Shown piece after piece: positions 11,501 through 20,055 of a stretch of 62,000 nucleotides of DNA (position 1 is its first letter; each line of letters starts with the position of its first letter). Source of the DNA: Cryptomeria japonica. Its lineage: Eukaryota; Streptophyta; Pinopsida; Cupressales; Cupressaceae. A model generated the notes under the pieces. That model worked only from the letters and a program-made list of their open reading frames with translations. It was not told the origin of the DNA and ran no database searches. Location of the stretch: NCBI RefSeq assembly GCF_030272615.1, contig NC_081410.1, positions 147,120,849-147,182,848 of the forward strand, written 5' to 3'. Position numbers and translations under genes: made by a program.

Positions 11501-12564
11501 AAGATTATGTTGATGATCTCTTGGGAAAATCAATAGACAGAGATACACATTTGGACATACTTTCAGTTGTCTTTGATCGGTTAGAAAAATACAAAGTAAG
11601 GTTAAATCCCAAGAAATGTGTCTTTGGAGTAACCTCCGGGAAGCTCCTAGGATTCGTTGTGTCTAAAAGAGGAATCGAAGCCGATCTAGCAAAAGTCAAG
11701 ACTACCTTGGACATGCCGCCACCAAGGAATATCAGTCAACTTCGATCTTTACAAGGGAGACTCCAGTCCATACGAAGATTCATAGCACAACTTGTAGATA
11801 AGTGTAATCCGTTTCAGCACCTGCTACATAAAAACATCAAGTTCAAATGGGATGAGAACTGTCAAAAAGCCTTTCAGACGCTCAAAGATTATCTTTTGAA
11901 TCCGCCAGTTTTGATGCCACCAATTCTAGATCAACCTTTGCTACTATACATATCAGCTACTCCAACAACACTGGGGGCACTCCTAGCACAACAAATAGCT
12001 GACGGCAAGGAAAAAGTAGTATATTATATCAGTCGCACATTGGTAGGATATGAGCTAAACTACACACCAATCGAGCGTGCATGTCTCGCTGTGGTCTTTG
12101 CTTCACAGAAATTACAACATTATATGCTCACTCACAAAAATAAGTTGATTGCCAGAATTGATCCACTAAAATATCTTCTCAACAAAGCTACACTTACTGG
12201 ACGACTGGCCAAGTGGGTAATGATCCTAAGTGAATTCGACATCGAATATCTAGATAGAAAAGCAATCAAAGGACAAGCAATTGCAGATCAATTAGCAGAT
12301 GCTCCCATGATAGATGATGTTCCTCTACAGTCAGAATTTCCAGATGAAGCAATTCTAGCAATATCACATGCAAAACCATGGCAACTATACTTTGACGGCT
12401 CATATACACAGCATGGGGCAGGAGCTGGTATTCTATTTATAACTCCTCAGGGTGATTCTATACCAAAATCATACCGCTTATCATTTCCTTGCACCAACAA
12501 TATAGCGGAATATGAGGCATTAACAACTGGATTACGAATTGCGGTTCAATGGAAGATCCAATAA
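8506..12564 (+). CDS. pol: Tat pol: protease, G-patch, reverse transcriptase, RNase H
   Basis: Polyprotein part that copies element RNA into DNA. The ORF has 1352 codons; its first ATG is an accident of the upstream frameshift, since the same frame reaches back into the gag zinc knuckle. Domains in order: aspartic protease with V-L-I-D-G-G-A-G (active Asp at about residue 222); a G-patch domain at about 456-505 (G-K-G-F-x6-F-G-Y-D-G...G-L-G-F); an acidic linker; reverse transcriptase at about 850-1080 with Y-V-D-D at 1001-1004; RNase H with L-Y-I-S-A-T in place of the usual Asp-containing start; and the beginning of a second RNase H (Y-F-D-G-S at about 1295, T-N-N-x-A-E-Y-E-A). It stops at TAA 12562-12564 inside the second RNase H. 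Confidence 0.95.
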   Translation: MQDLIDRGDIEIEGHSSNQEHEMFKEPFPKHDKGKGKVTDDQANYTRAPYNYDFTINHISMDNYISTITIKNKNPENPSQRPKIVLRGVGSSSESTSECHVTTRRGKITLPGASTKNTASSSTKLEYDLVEQLGKTPALISILELLRISPAHKAILDKILRDTAVPTDLNVDQFQAMVGYLSIPHSLTFTEADDASISQPHNAPLHVEAFIHKNRIKRVLIDGGAGLNICTLSTIKQLGYSNKAVNSTNQITIKAYDDEERSSKGTVTLPLRIGPVTKDVVCQVLDLDLTYNILLGHLWIHEMRAVPSTYHQCIKFPHNGVEVTVNGDPNPFIYCNNLRSHTETIIPSNREATPSSAYIDPESLKPSTSKQGELRGKFQDKGMGEYTLNQTMFLRQVMSSPKEYGRPHPNKQISIMILKWDPTTFQRWGELEEENLYKMLYKDIEEDTHDQNNIPCENYGKGFKILQRFGYDGKSPLGLRKEGVMEPLQPELTVRRESSKGLGFLTSKTHTKRTKEASQIKVVEVQQEDYYSTDSNEWEWGSDKSSSDYELTETFREPDEPTEEEEFYKRFKVGQEPTHKDFPQSSFQSPRSKSHRMRTPVPEGATSDDNLDSLTIETDEESAIDDLDDCLDIPEYNRIFTLSPANSENIKDLPLVHPQLIDWDYEGSTQFDTFQNDEAIIDYLGIRDDLPPGDHKAGYIIELNNMAYFGEGVGPSSRKNVKIRTKQESYGENHIVALSDPKKVKIKDESEGENLSEAPEDGRLDILPASYEEKSSMLIEETIKTNIGTEEVPHNIFLAQSLTESERAKFINFFKERQINFAWSYADMPGLDPDLVMHHLTVKPGAKLVKQKLRKMHPQVALLVKAELEKLLDLGFIRPIDYPEWISNLVPVSKPDRSIRICTDFRDINKACPKDDFPLPNIDLIVDLTVGHEMLSLMDGFFGYNQIRIAPEDQHKTSFTCPWGTFCWNVMPFGLKNAGATYQRAMTTIFHDLMHITVEDYVDDLLGKSIDRDTHLDILSVVFDRLEKYKVRLNPKKCVFGVTSGKLLGFVVSKRGIEADLAKVKTTLDMPPPRNISQLRSLQGRLQSIRRFIAQLVDKCNPFQHLLHKNIKFKWDENCQKAFQTLKDYLLNPPVLMPPILDQPLLLYISATPTTLGALLAQQIADGKEKVVYYISRTLVGYELNYTPIERACLAVVFASQKLQHYMLTHKNKLIARIDPLKYLLNKATLTGRLAKWVMILSEFDIEYLDRKAIKGQAIADQLADAPMIDDVPLQSEFPDEAILAISHAKPWQLYFDGSYTQHGAGAGILFITPQGDSIPKSYRLSFPCTNNIAEYEALTTGLRIAVQWKIQ

Positions 12565-12735
12565 CTTCGTGTTTTTGGGGATTCTCAACTGGTTATCCGA
12601 CAAGCAACTGATGATTACCAAACAAAAGATGAAAAACTAATGCCTTACAAACAATTGGTAGATGATTTGAAATAGCACTTCACAAAGATAGATTTTGAGC
12701 AGATACCAAGAGAACATAATCGTGCTGCAGATGCC
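12565..12735 (+). pseudogene. Remainder of the second (archaeal-type) RNase H
   Basis: In the same frame as the ORF ending at 12564, this stretch translates to L-R-V-F-G-D-S-Q-L-V-I-R-Q, a K-L-M-P-Y segment and I-P-R-E-H-N-R-A-A-D-A-M-A. Those are the later motifs of the second RNase H typical of Tat elements, including D-S and the final A-D. A second in-frame TAG lies at 12673-12675. Both stops could come from C-to-T changes in Gln codons. The frame then runs without a shift into integrase. Confidence 0.85.
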
Positions 12736-14127
12736 ATGGCTACAATTGCTTCACTAATTGATCTACCGCAAAATGAGACCTACTATGAGTTCCTGGTAGA
12801 CAACCTGTTGATTCCCTCATACGAGATCACTCCTACTAAAATGATATGCGTTGTTGGTCCTGAATCCCAGTTATATGGTTTCATATTCACATACCTTCGC
12901 GACAATATCTTACCTCACGATCTATCAAACAACCAACGTCGCACTTTCATTCGCCAATCCTCTCGATACGTCATTCTAGCTGATATCCTATACCGACGAG
13001 GTCTAGATGGCACTCTTCTTAGATGTTTAGACGGCGACGAAGCTCAGATTACGTTACATGAAGTGCATGAAGGGATATGTGGTCCGCATACTAGTGGTCC
13101 TACCTTGGCCAAGAAACTCATCAGGACTGGATACTACTGGCCTACTATGGAAAGAGATTCATATCAGTTTGTCAAGAAATGTAAGCAGTGTCAAATTCAT
13201 GGAGACCTAATACATGCACTAGCACAAGAACTACAACCACTTGCATCTCCTTGGCCCTTTTGTCAGTGGGGACTCGATCTCATAGGCAAGATTCACCCTC
13301 CTTCTTCCAATGGTCATAAATTCATTATCATAGCCACAGAGTATTTCACAAAATGGATTGAAGTCGTGCCTCTCACACAAGTCACTGGGAAACAAATTGC
13401 TACCTTCATCTTGAACTACATCATTTGCCGATATGGTATTCCCACTTCCATCATCACTGATAACGGGCGTCCCTTCAAAAATCAGGATGTTCGTGAACTC
13501 TGTGACCGCTTTCATATCTCTCATCGTTTCTCCACACCATATTACCCCCAAGGTAATGGCCAAGCTGAGGCATCTAACAAAACAATTCTTAAAATCCTCA
13601 AAAAGACAGTCGACGACGCTGGCCGTAACTGGCATATCCAACTTAATCCTGCACTTTGGGCCTACCGCACAAGTGTCCGCACCCCTACAGGAGCTACACC
13701 CTACTCACTTGTCTACGGCGCTGAAGCCATCTTGCCTATTGAGGTCGAGTTACCTTCTTTACGGGTCTCTTTGAAAAACATAATCAATGATGAAGATTAC
13801 AGGGTCTCTCGCTTACAAGAACTAGAACTGCTGGAGGAACGAAGACAAACTGCTTTAAATCATCTCAAGGCTTACCAACAAAGAATGAGTCACAGCTACA
13901 ATCACAAAGTCAAGCCTCGCACATTTGAGGTAGATGACTTAGTCCTCAGAGAGAACCCCAAGAATCAGCAAGACAGAGATAAGAAGGGCAAGTTTGAACC
14001 AAACTGGCTTGGTCCTTACATCATCATAGCGGTATATGGATCTGGGGCATATCAGCTGTCAACTACAGAAGGTGAATCTTTGGAGGATCCTATCAACAAC
14101 ATGCACCTTCGCAGGTTCTACACATAG
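12736..14127 (+). CDS. Tat integrase
   Basis: Inserts the element cDNA into chromosomal DNA in the nucleus. The open frame has 463 codons; the ATG at 12736 is only the first after the stops, since the protein would normally be released from the polyprotein. It shows an H-H-C-C zinc-binding region (H at about 108, H-E-G, then C-K-Q-C), and a complete D-D-E core: D181 in W-G-L-D-L-I, D242 in I-T-D-N-G and E278 in G-Q-A-E-A, a D35E spacing. It continues with A-L-W-A-Y-R-T, Y-S-L-V-Y-G-A-E-A and a C-terminal segment (W-L-G-P-Y). No chromodomain is seen, as expected for Tat. All three catalytic residues are intact. Confidence 0.95.
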   Translation: MATIASLIDLPQNETYYEFLVDNLLIPSYEITPTKMICVVGPESQLYGFIFTYLRDNILPHDLSNNQRRTFIRQSSRYVILADILYRRGLDGTLLRCLDGDEAQITLHEVHEGICGPHTSGPTLAKKLIRTGYYWPTMERDSYQFVKKCKQCQIHGDLIHALAQELQPLASPWPFCQWGLDLIGKIHPPSSNGHKFIIIATEYFTKWIEVVPLTQVTGKQIATFILNYIICRYGIPTSIITDNGRPFKNQDVRELCDRFHISHRFSTPYYPQGNGQAEASNKTILKILKKTVDDAGRNWHIQLNPALWAYRTSVRTPTGATPYSLVYGAEAILPIEVELPSLRVSLKNIINDEDYRVSRLQELELLEERRQTALNHLKAYQQRMSHSYNHKVKPRTFEVDDLVLRENPKNQQDRDKKGKFEPNWLGPYIIIAVYGSGAYQLSTTEGESLEDPINNMHLRRFYT

Positions 14128-15766
14128 CTTTTCAGAGCATCCTAATTCAAAAATACAAAAAAATCAAAAAATTTCAAAAATACAAAAAAAAATTATAAAA
14201 CAAAAAAATCGTTACTTGGTGAAAACCTGGCAAACAGGCGCCTTGTGACACAAAAAAACTGAAAAATCAAAAAAGTAAAGAGAAATAATTTCGTCCAACG
14301 GTGAAAACCACTTCGGTGGCGCCCTGGGCAAGTACCATGGTGAAAACTGGGTCACCAGCGCCATGCGTAGAGACTTTGCTCCTCTCTCCTTCAGAATTCT
14401 CTTTCATCCTTCACATTGCACACACTCACAACCTATTCACTCACAATGAGCTTACCCATTCCCATCATGGCTTGTTATTGATCTACCTAAGATTGGTTAG
14501 CCATCTATAACCCTCCCTTTTCACTCCCTTTCCATCCATAATAAATCAGATCTTATCTATGGCTAAGGCAATCCTACGTCTAGTGATGGGTGTGGAACTA
14601 AGAACATCACATGTTTCGAGGAGTACAGTTCTTTCAGCTTCCTTCAAGTCTATCCGCGCACAATCCGCAATAAAGCAACATTTGCATCACAGATCCGCAA
14701 TAAAATTTCATCTTCTCCGCAATAAAGTATCAGTTTCATGGATTCAGCCAGTTTCAGATGAGACACAGCAGCAACAATGGGCTTCAACAAAATCAAATCT
14801 TTCAACAGACTCAGACAACATATGGTTTGGTGTTAATCTATCCCTTTTTGTGAAAGTGAACATTGTGACCACAATCAAACATGACTTATACAAGTGACAA
14901 GAGACACTAAACTTGAGGACTACAGTGGATGTTGGTGTCGAGTCTTGGTTTTCTTTTGATTTTATCTTTTGGTGACATGTCTTTTAGCTTTTTCGGGTTG
15001 TCTCTGACTAGAGATACTATCTCCAGGATGTCTTTGACTAGAAAGGCGAGGATGGGGTATCGTCACCTATTCGCATTTGCTGTCTGTGGATTGTCTTTTA
15101 GTAATGCTATGACTTGTCCAAGGATATGAGGACACTGTGAGTCTAGTATGAACTGGGGCATTCCTTGTTTGTGACTATCTTATCTCCATGCAAACAGGTA
15201 CAATGACTTTCTGGGTCGAACAAATGCCTCGATTGTCATAACCTATTTTGCAATAATAAAGCTCAATGATGATAACACACAAGAAGCTCTTTCACGTTCA
15301 TATCTTCTGTCTTCCATCCCCCTTTCTTGATTGACTTCCATTGTCCTTCTTGAGTCCGTGTAGCCTGCTATCACATGACTGAGTATAATGACACCCCAAA
15401 AACATTTGCATTTCATATAGTTTACACCTGCATCATCATATATAAGCATTTCATACATACATATAGATATCACAACTGCATCACATCCTGCATACAAAAC
15501 ATGTTAGCACATCTTACATTTTCATTATGTAAATAATCATTTGCATTATCATATTCATTTGCATTACATACATTCACATTTGCATCATGCATCCCATATA
15601 AAACATAAAAGAACAAAAATACTGCATTGCATCCCATCATATAAGCATCACATAAGAACATCTCATCACATAAGGTACACATGCATATAGCTGCCGCAAA
15701 AATGAATCATTTCTCATATATAATCAAAATGTGTCATGATACAATGATGTCAAAAGAATCATATGG
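14128..15766 (+). other. Tat 3' non-coding region
   Basis: No protein family is recognisable here. The part just after integrase (14140-14210) is A-rich. Three GGTGAAAAC...GCGCC units follow (14218-14371). The right-hand part (15380-15760) is rich in 'catcata'/'gcatca' short repeats and would lie downstream of the antisense PMD gene. The ORFs of 60-110 codons lack motifs. Confidence 0.6.
14218..14371 (+). repeat. Three GGTGAAAAC...GCGCC units
   Basis: ggtgaaaac starts at 14218, 14300 and 14339. Each copy is followed within about 20 bases by a short self-complementary stretch ending (g/a)gcgcc. The units look like small stem-loops placed just 3' of pol. Confidence 0.7.
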
Positions 15767-17827
15767 CTACAAAATCACACGCAGGTGTCTACAATACAAA
15801 AATGGTACATATACTGATACAAAGGGGAGCCCTCTATGGCTATGATGAACTCCCTCCCTCAGAGCCGCTGGCCTCGACGGACGCTGAGCTGTAGAAGGAC
15901 CCGCTCCAGGATCACCCTGCCTGTCTGGTGGTGGTGGAGGACCCATGACCCCACCACTAGATGCCTGCCTCCTCTGACTCCCTCCCATAGCCGTCGCTGT
16001 CCGTGATGGTCTATGGAAGCTCCTCGCCCGCTGATCCGCTGGCATTGCACCATAGTAGAGGTCCCTCCAGTAACCAATCTCCTCTCCGGCTCGCAAGACA
16101 TATGCGTAGCCTGCCCCTACGTCCTCTGCCGCCTGCCTCCCTGCCCTCAGAGCTGTCTCAGCCTCAGTGTAGCGCTGGATAGCCTAATCTCTCTCTTGCT
16201 CCGTGTCCCTGAGCCTGATCCTGAGATGATCTCTCTCCTGCTCCAACTCCTGGATCTCGTCTACCTGGCCCTGGCAGATCTCCCTCAGCTCTAGCAGCTC
16301 ATCCTCCTCTGGATCTCCACCCTCAGCCTCTGCCTGTGGCTCTCCCTCTGTGGGTGCCTGTACCTGTGCTTGCCCCTGTACCTGTCTCAGTGCCTGAACC
16401 GGTACCTGTCTCTGTACATGCCTGGGAACTGGTACCTGTCTCTGCACCTGTGCCTGTACTGGCACCTGTCCCTGTCTAGGTCCCTGTGCTCTAGGACCCT
16501 GTGCTGCTGGTACCTGCAGGGGCAATCTACCATGACCCCTCACCACCACCTGGGCTGGTCCCTCCTGTCCTCCCTCCCTCTGAGGTGCCACCCTCCTCTC
16601 CCCCACTACTCCTCTCCGCCTCCGTCGGCCCCTACCTCCATCCCCTCCACCATCATCATCATCATCCCCTCCAACCTCTCCCTCCAGCAGCTCTCCTGGA
16701 TCTGTCAACTGTGGAAACGGATGCTCTGCCCAATATGCAGAGTGCTCTGCATCCATACCTGCATCCTCAACCTCCGACCACATATCTTAGGGTAGTGGCA
16801 TCATCTCTGTCAGCTGTGTGATGGCCTGATCATACAATAACAATGGCCCGAACTGTGCCTGATCCCTGACTGTACGGGCATACATACCCGAGCCTCGTGA
16901 CATCCTCTGGATCCTGCCAAACTGTCTGCCAACCCTATCCACTAGCTGCCTCTCCAATATGTAGGGCGTCCGCCCAATCAGATATCTGCTCCTGAAAGTA
17001 TATGGCAGCTCCACGGCGTCATCCTCCCACTCCTCGCACCCTAGGTATGGCCTCCAGATGACCACATCGATGTCGTCTATCACACGCCTCCAGTGCTCTA
17101 ATCTGCCAATCCGAGGCTGTGACGTGATCATATCATATAGGTGTACAAAGCTCCGCCCATGCCCTCTGCCCCTGAAGTGAATCGGCCGTGTGATAGGCAG
17201 ATGCTCATATGCCCACACCTGTAACAGTGTCACTCCGCAACCCAAGCCCGCTGATCCGTGGTAGACGAACTGATGTAGCTCATAATACAGATGCGCCAAG
17301 ACGCATGGACCCCATGCATATCTGGTGTGCTCGGTCACCAATGTCTCCAGTGCTCCTCCCCAGCCTACTGCCAACCCCCGTGTCGCTCTATCTGGACACA
17401 AGAACCCACTGATGGCTCCTCCGATCACAGCTGGCAAAGCTAAACTTGTCACGGTCATGGTATCCCATGCCACGTGCCCTGCTCTCATCTCTAGCCCAGC
17501 ATCCTGGAACACCCGTCTCAGTGCCTCTCTGTCTCCATCGCGATCATATGGAATTAGCTCTCCATCGATCGGTATGTGCAAAATCCTGTATACATCCTCG
17601 AGGGTCACTGTCATCTCCCCCATCGGCAAGTGAAACGTGCAAGTCTCAGAGTGCCATCTCTCTGCCAGCGCAGTCAACAAACCCATGTTTGCCTGAAAAT
17701 CAGGCACATACAACACATGTCTGAGGCCCATCTCCTCAATAGCAGCTCTGTCCTCAAACGACAACTCTGGTCGCAATCTCTGTGTAGACGGGAATCTCTC
17801 CGGTGACTCTAACATAGGCAGATACTC
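15767..17827 (-). pseudogene. Antisense plant-mobile-domain (PMD/MAIN-like) gene carried by the Tat element
   Basis: One minus-strand frame of about 683 codons runs from 17815 (ATG) to 15767 and is broken only by TAA at 16787-16789 and TAG at 16184-16186. The first 342 codons resemble the plant mobile domain of MAIN/MAIL1-type and transposon-borne proteins: V-L-Y-V-P-D-F at about 35, then W-H-x-E-T-x-T-F-H-L-P-x-G-E-M-T and L-E-D-V-Y-R-I-L-H-I-P, then G-W-G-G-A-L-E-T. The tail has a poly-Asp/Arg stretch, a Gln-Val-Pro repeat region and a Glu-rich coiled coil (L-E-L-R-E-I...E-L-E-Q-E-R-D). A good 3' splice site (ctgcag) ends at 17828 on this strand and a strong donor (gtaagt) lies at 18651, suggesting an 824-base intron and a short upstream exon. 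The region is far richer in G+C than the rest. In MAIN-type cellular proteins the domain acts in nuclear silencing and genome stability; its role here is unknown. Confidence 0.8.
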
Positions 17828-17861
17828 CTGCAGTCACACAATCAATCATATCAGTTATCGT

Positions 17862-18138
17862 GGCATTCACTATTCATCACAAAATGCTACTTGCTATCTA
17901 AATGCATATGGTTATCTATCCTAGTGACACTCACTGTTCATCATAAAGTGTTGCTATCAATCCTAGTAGTGCTCCCTGTTCATCACAAAGTACTACGTGT
18001 GTGACACTCCCTGTTCATCACAAAGTGGTCATCACATTTTTGCACTCCCTGTTCATCACAAAGTGCTGCTCATACTTTGGGTACTCCCTGTTTCTCACAA
18101 AGTACTCTATCCTGGTACTCCCTATTCATCACAAAGTG
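17862..18138 (-). repeat. Seven copies of a ~20-nt unit in the putative PMD intron
   Basis: The core 'ctccctgttcatcacaaagt' or a close variant recurs seven times with spacings of about 30-50 bases. The flanking bases vary more than the core. The whole cluster lies between the putative donor (18651) and acceptor (17828) of the antisense gene. Confidence 0.75.
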
Positions 18139-18269
18139 CCTTGATCTATCCTAGTCTTCCTAGAGGACCTGTTTGAGGGTATCCTCTCAGCAGCTTATCC
18201 AATCGACAGCGTATGTTCATCACAGAACTGTCGATTCGACCTAGAAGACTAAAACCATACATTTTCAGA

Positions 18270-18540
18270 CATAAACACGCTTTAAACTCATAAACGCGCT
18301 TCTTGACTGCACAAATGCGCCTATGCAACACAGACGCACTTTCTGGACATAAACGTGCCTACATTATTCACAAACGCGACTTTGGAACCTAAACGCCCCT
18401 ACAGGACACAAACGCGTCTGAAATGCACAAACGTGACCGCATTGAACGCAAACGCGGTCCCAGACGCATACGCGCCTGCAACCGACACAGACGCGCCTGT
18501 TGGACACAGACGCGCCTGGCACTGACACAGACGCGGTTAT
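18270..18540 (-). repeat. Inverted ACACAGACGC repeat cluster
   Basis: acacagacgc, the reverse complement of the leader 10-mer, is exact at 18328, 18485, 18504 and 18525. Many near copies (acaaacgcg, aaacgcgc) fill the interval. It lies in the putative intron of the antisense PMD gene and in the 3' part of the sense Tat transcript. Confidence 0.8.
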
Positions 18541-19047
18541 ACGTTTTTGCATTTTTTAATGCCCTATTCCTAGCGCATTTATTGCTACCTACTAAGCATT
18601 AATGACAAAATTGAAATGCATGAAAGTACGAGGAGGTTTGGTGGTACTTACTGGCTCTCCTGCCTCTGCTGGCCTCTAAAATCGGCGAACGCGGTCGAAT
18701 CTGTGTACGAAGGCCATCGCTGCTGACTGCTGCTGCTCTTTTCTCACTCTGCACTGTGATCTCGTGATGGTGTGGATGACAATGAGGATGTCTTTTGCCC
18801 GTGGTTTATCTTATAGCCTACCCTAGCCCTGGCCTTCATTTCTCGAGTCAGTCTTTCTCATCCCGTGACTTTGTCACTTTATTCGATCAATCCATTCTAG
18901 CCTTTCTTTCTTATCGAGAGATTGTCTGCAATCTTTTCAGACATTTTCATCCAATCTCTCGAGGGGGCATATTATTCCCATATTGGGGCAACTCTATATC
19001 AGTTCATCTTATCTTCTTTGAAACAACGCGACAAGCCGCATTGTCTC
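18541..19047. other. Tat 3' region before the polypurine tract
   Basis: It holds the putative first exon of the antisense PMD gene (about 18652-18780; its best ATG, near 18716, meets a stop after 13 codons, so the true start is unclear) and about 250 bases that would contain that gene's promoter. I see no other gene. Confidence 0.4.
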
Positions 19048-19061
19048 AAAGAGGGGCAAAA
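19048..19061 (+). other. Polypurine tract of the Tat element
   Basis: aaagaggggcaaaa immediately precedes the TG of the 3' LTR. It is the expected primer site for plus-strand DNA synthesis. Confidence 0.9.
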
Positions 19062-19855
19062 TGTAGACACCCAAAATTGTCCAGTTTAATTAAATAAATA
19101 TTTTATTTATTTAATTATCTAAGCCTAATTCTTCTATTAATTAAATAAATTTTTATTTATTTAATTAATTCATTTATCCTCTTCTAGCCTTATTTCTTAT
19201 TTAAATAAATATATTTATTTATTTAAATTACCCTTTCCTAAATTAAATAAATATTTTTATTTATTTAATTGTCCTATTTCTTCTATTAATTAAATAAATC
19301 TTTATTTATTTAATTAATTCATTATCTTTTTCTACACATGACACATGTCATTCATCTCTTAATTCCTACACTACCTACCCCTTTCATTACTTTGCTATTT
19401 CTTTTACCTACCCTCTAATCCTAGCCGACCTCTCTTTTTACACCTCTTAATCTTAACCCCCCATTTCATATTGTGTCTTCTATTTAAGAAGATGCTTCCT
19501 TCATTGTCAAACCCTAATCACTCTAAGGACCCTAATCACTCATGCTAATGATCACTTGGCTACACTACGATCCTACTTGCAACCACATTCCGTTCTTTGT
19601 TGAGCTCTTGTGCATACAAAAATCTGAGAGCAAATATACATCAAGCAAGATCAATGGAGATAAGAAGAATGGAGATCAAAACCCTATTGGACATGTGATG
19701 GTATAATCTTTGTGATTTTTGAGTTATTTGCATTGTCTTAGGTAATCTTCATATGTTATGGTGGATCTTTGTTGATTGTTGGGCTAGGGTTTTGTGGTTG
19801 GATTCATTTAGCCTTTCAATATTGTTGTTATTGTTATCCATTTTCACCATACACA
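19062..19855 (+). repeat. 3' LTR of the Tat element
   Basis: 794 bp, identical to the 5' LTR except for four transitions (19427, 19448, 19460, 19663). It is followed by the TSD tgagt at 19856-19860, where G0 integrase sequence resumes. Confidence 0.96.
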
Positions 19856-19860
19856 TGAGT

Positions 19861-20055
19861 TATCATGAAACTACTAAGTAGTTTTGAGATTACTTTATTA
19901 GAAAAGTGTTTCCATTGATCACTAGTTATGCTCAGTGTACATCCAAATCTAGTGATGATATTCTCATATTGGAATTTGGTGAGAAAATTTGCTATACAAT
20001 CATTTGTAGGTTCCACTTCAGCCCATTTGGTAAAATATTTACACCAATTATTCAA
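19861..20055 (-). pseudogene. Ty3/Gypsy integrase, core fragment (G0, piece 1)
   Basis: The minus-strand translation reads Y-F-T-K-W-A-E-V-E-P, then N-I-I-T-R-F-G, then S-I-T-S-D-Q-x-K-H-F. That is the centre of a Gypsy integrase core including its second catalytic Asp. The sequence stops making sense at 20056 on one side and at the Tat TSD on the other, and resumes on the far side of the Tat element at 3576. Confidence 0.8.

Larger units (their letters stand above)
3582..19855 (+). mobile_element. Complete Ty3/Gypsy retrotransposon, Tat lineage
   Basis: A 16274-bp element with two 794-bp LTRs (TG...CA), a perfect 5-bp TSD (tgagt), a candidate primer site at 4379-4396 and a polypurine tract just before the 3' LTR. 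Coding order on the plus strand is gag (6608-8497), protease, G-patch, reverse transcriptase, RNase H, archaeal-type second RNase H and integrase (to 14127). The second RNase H and the long 3' region with an antisense gene place it in the Tat lineage. Only four transitions separate the LTRs (3947, 3968, 3980, 4183 and their partners), so the insertion is young. Gag and pol carry in-frame stops at 7985, 12562 and 12673, and gag has a one-base frameshift near 8416-8418. This copy is probably not autonomous. Confidence 0.97.

Noticed and set aside
6972-13641. Minus-strand and alternative-frame ORFs across Tat gag-pol
   Set aside because: They overlap the clear gag, RT and integrase frames and show no motif.
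16013-17806. Plus-strand ORFs of 67-141 codons across the PMD region
   Set aside because: They are shadows of the GC-rich antisense PMD frame and have low-complexity Ser/Pro/Cys/Leu composition.
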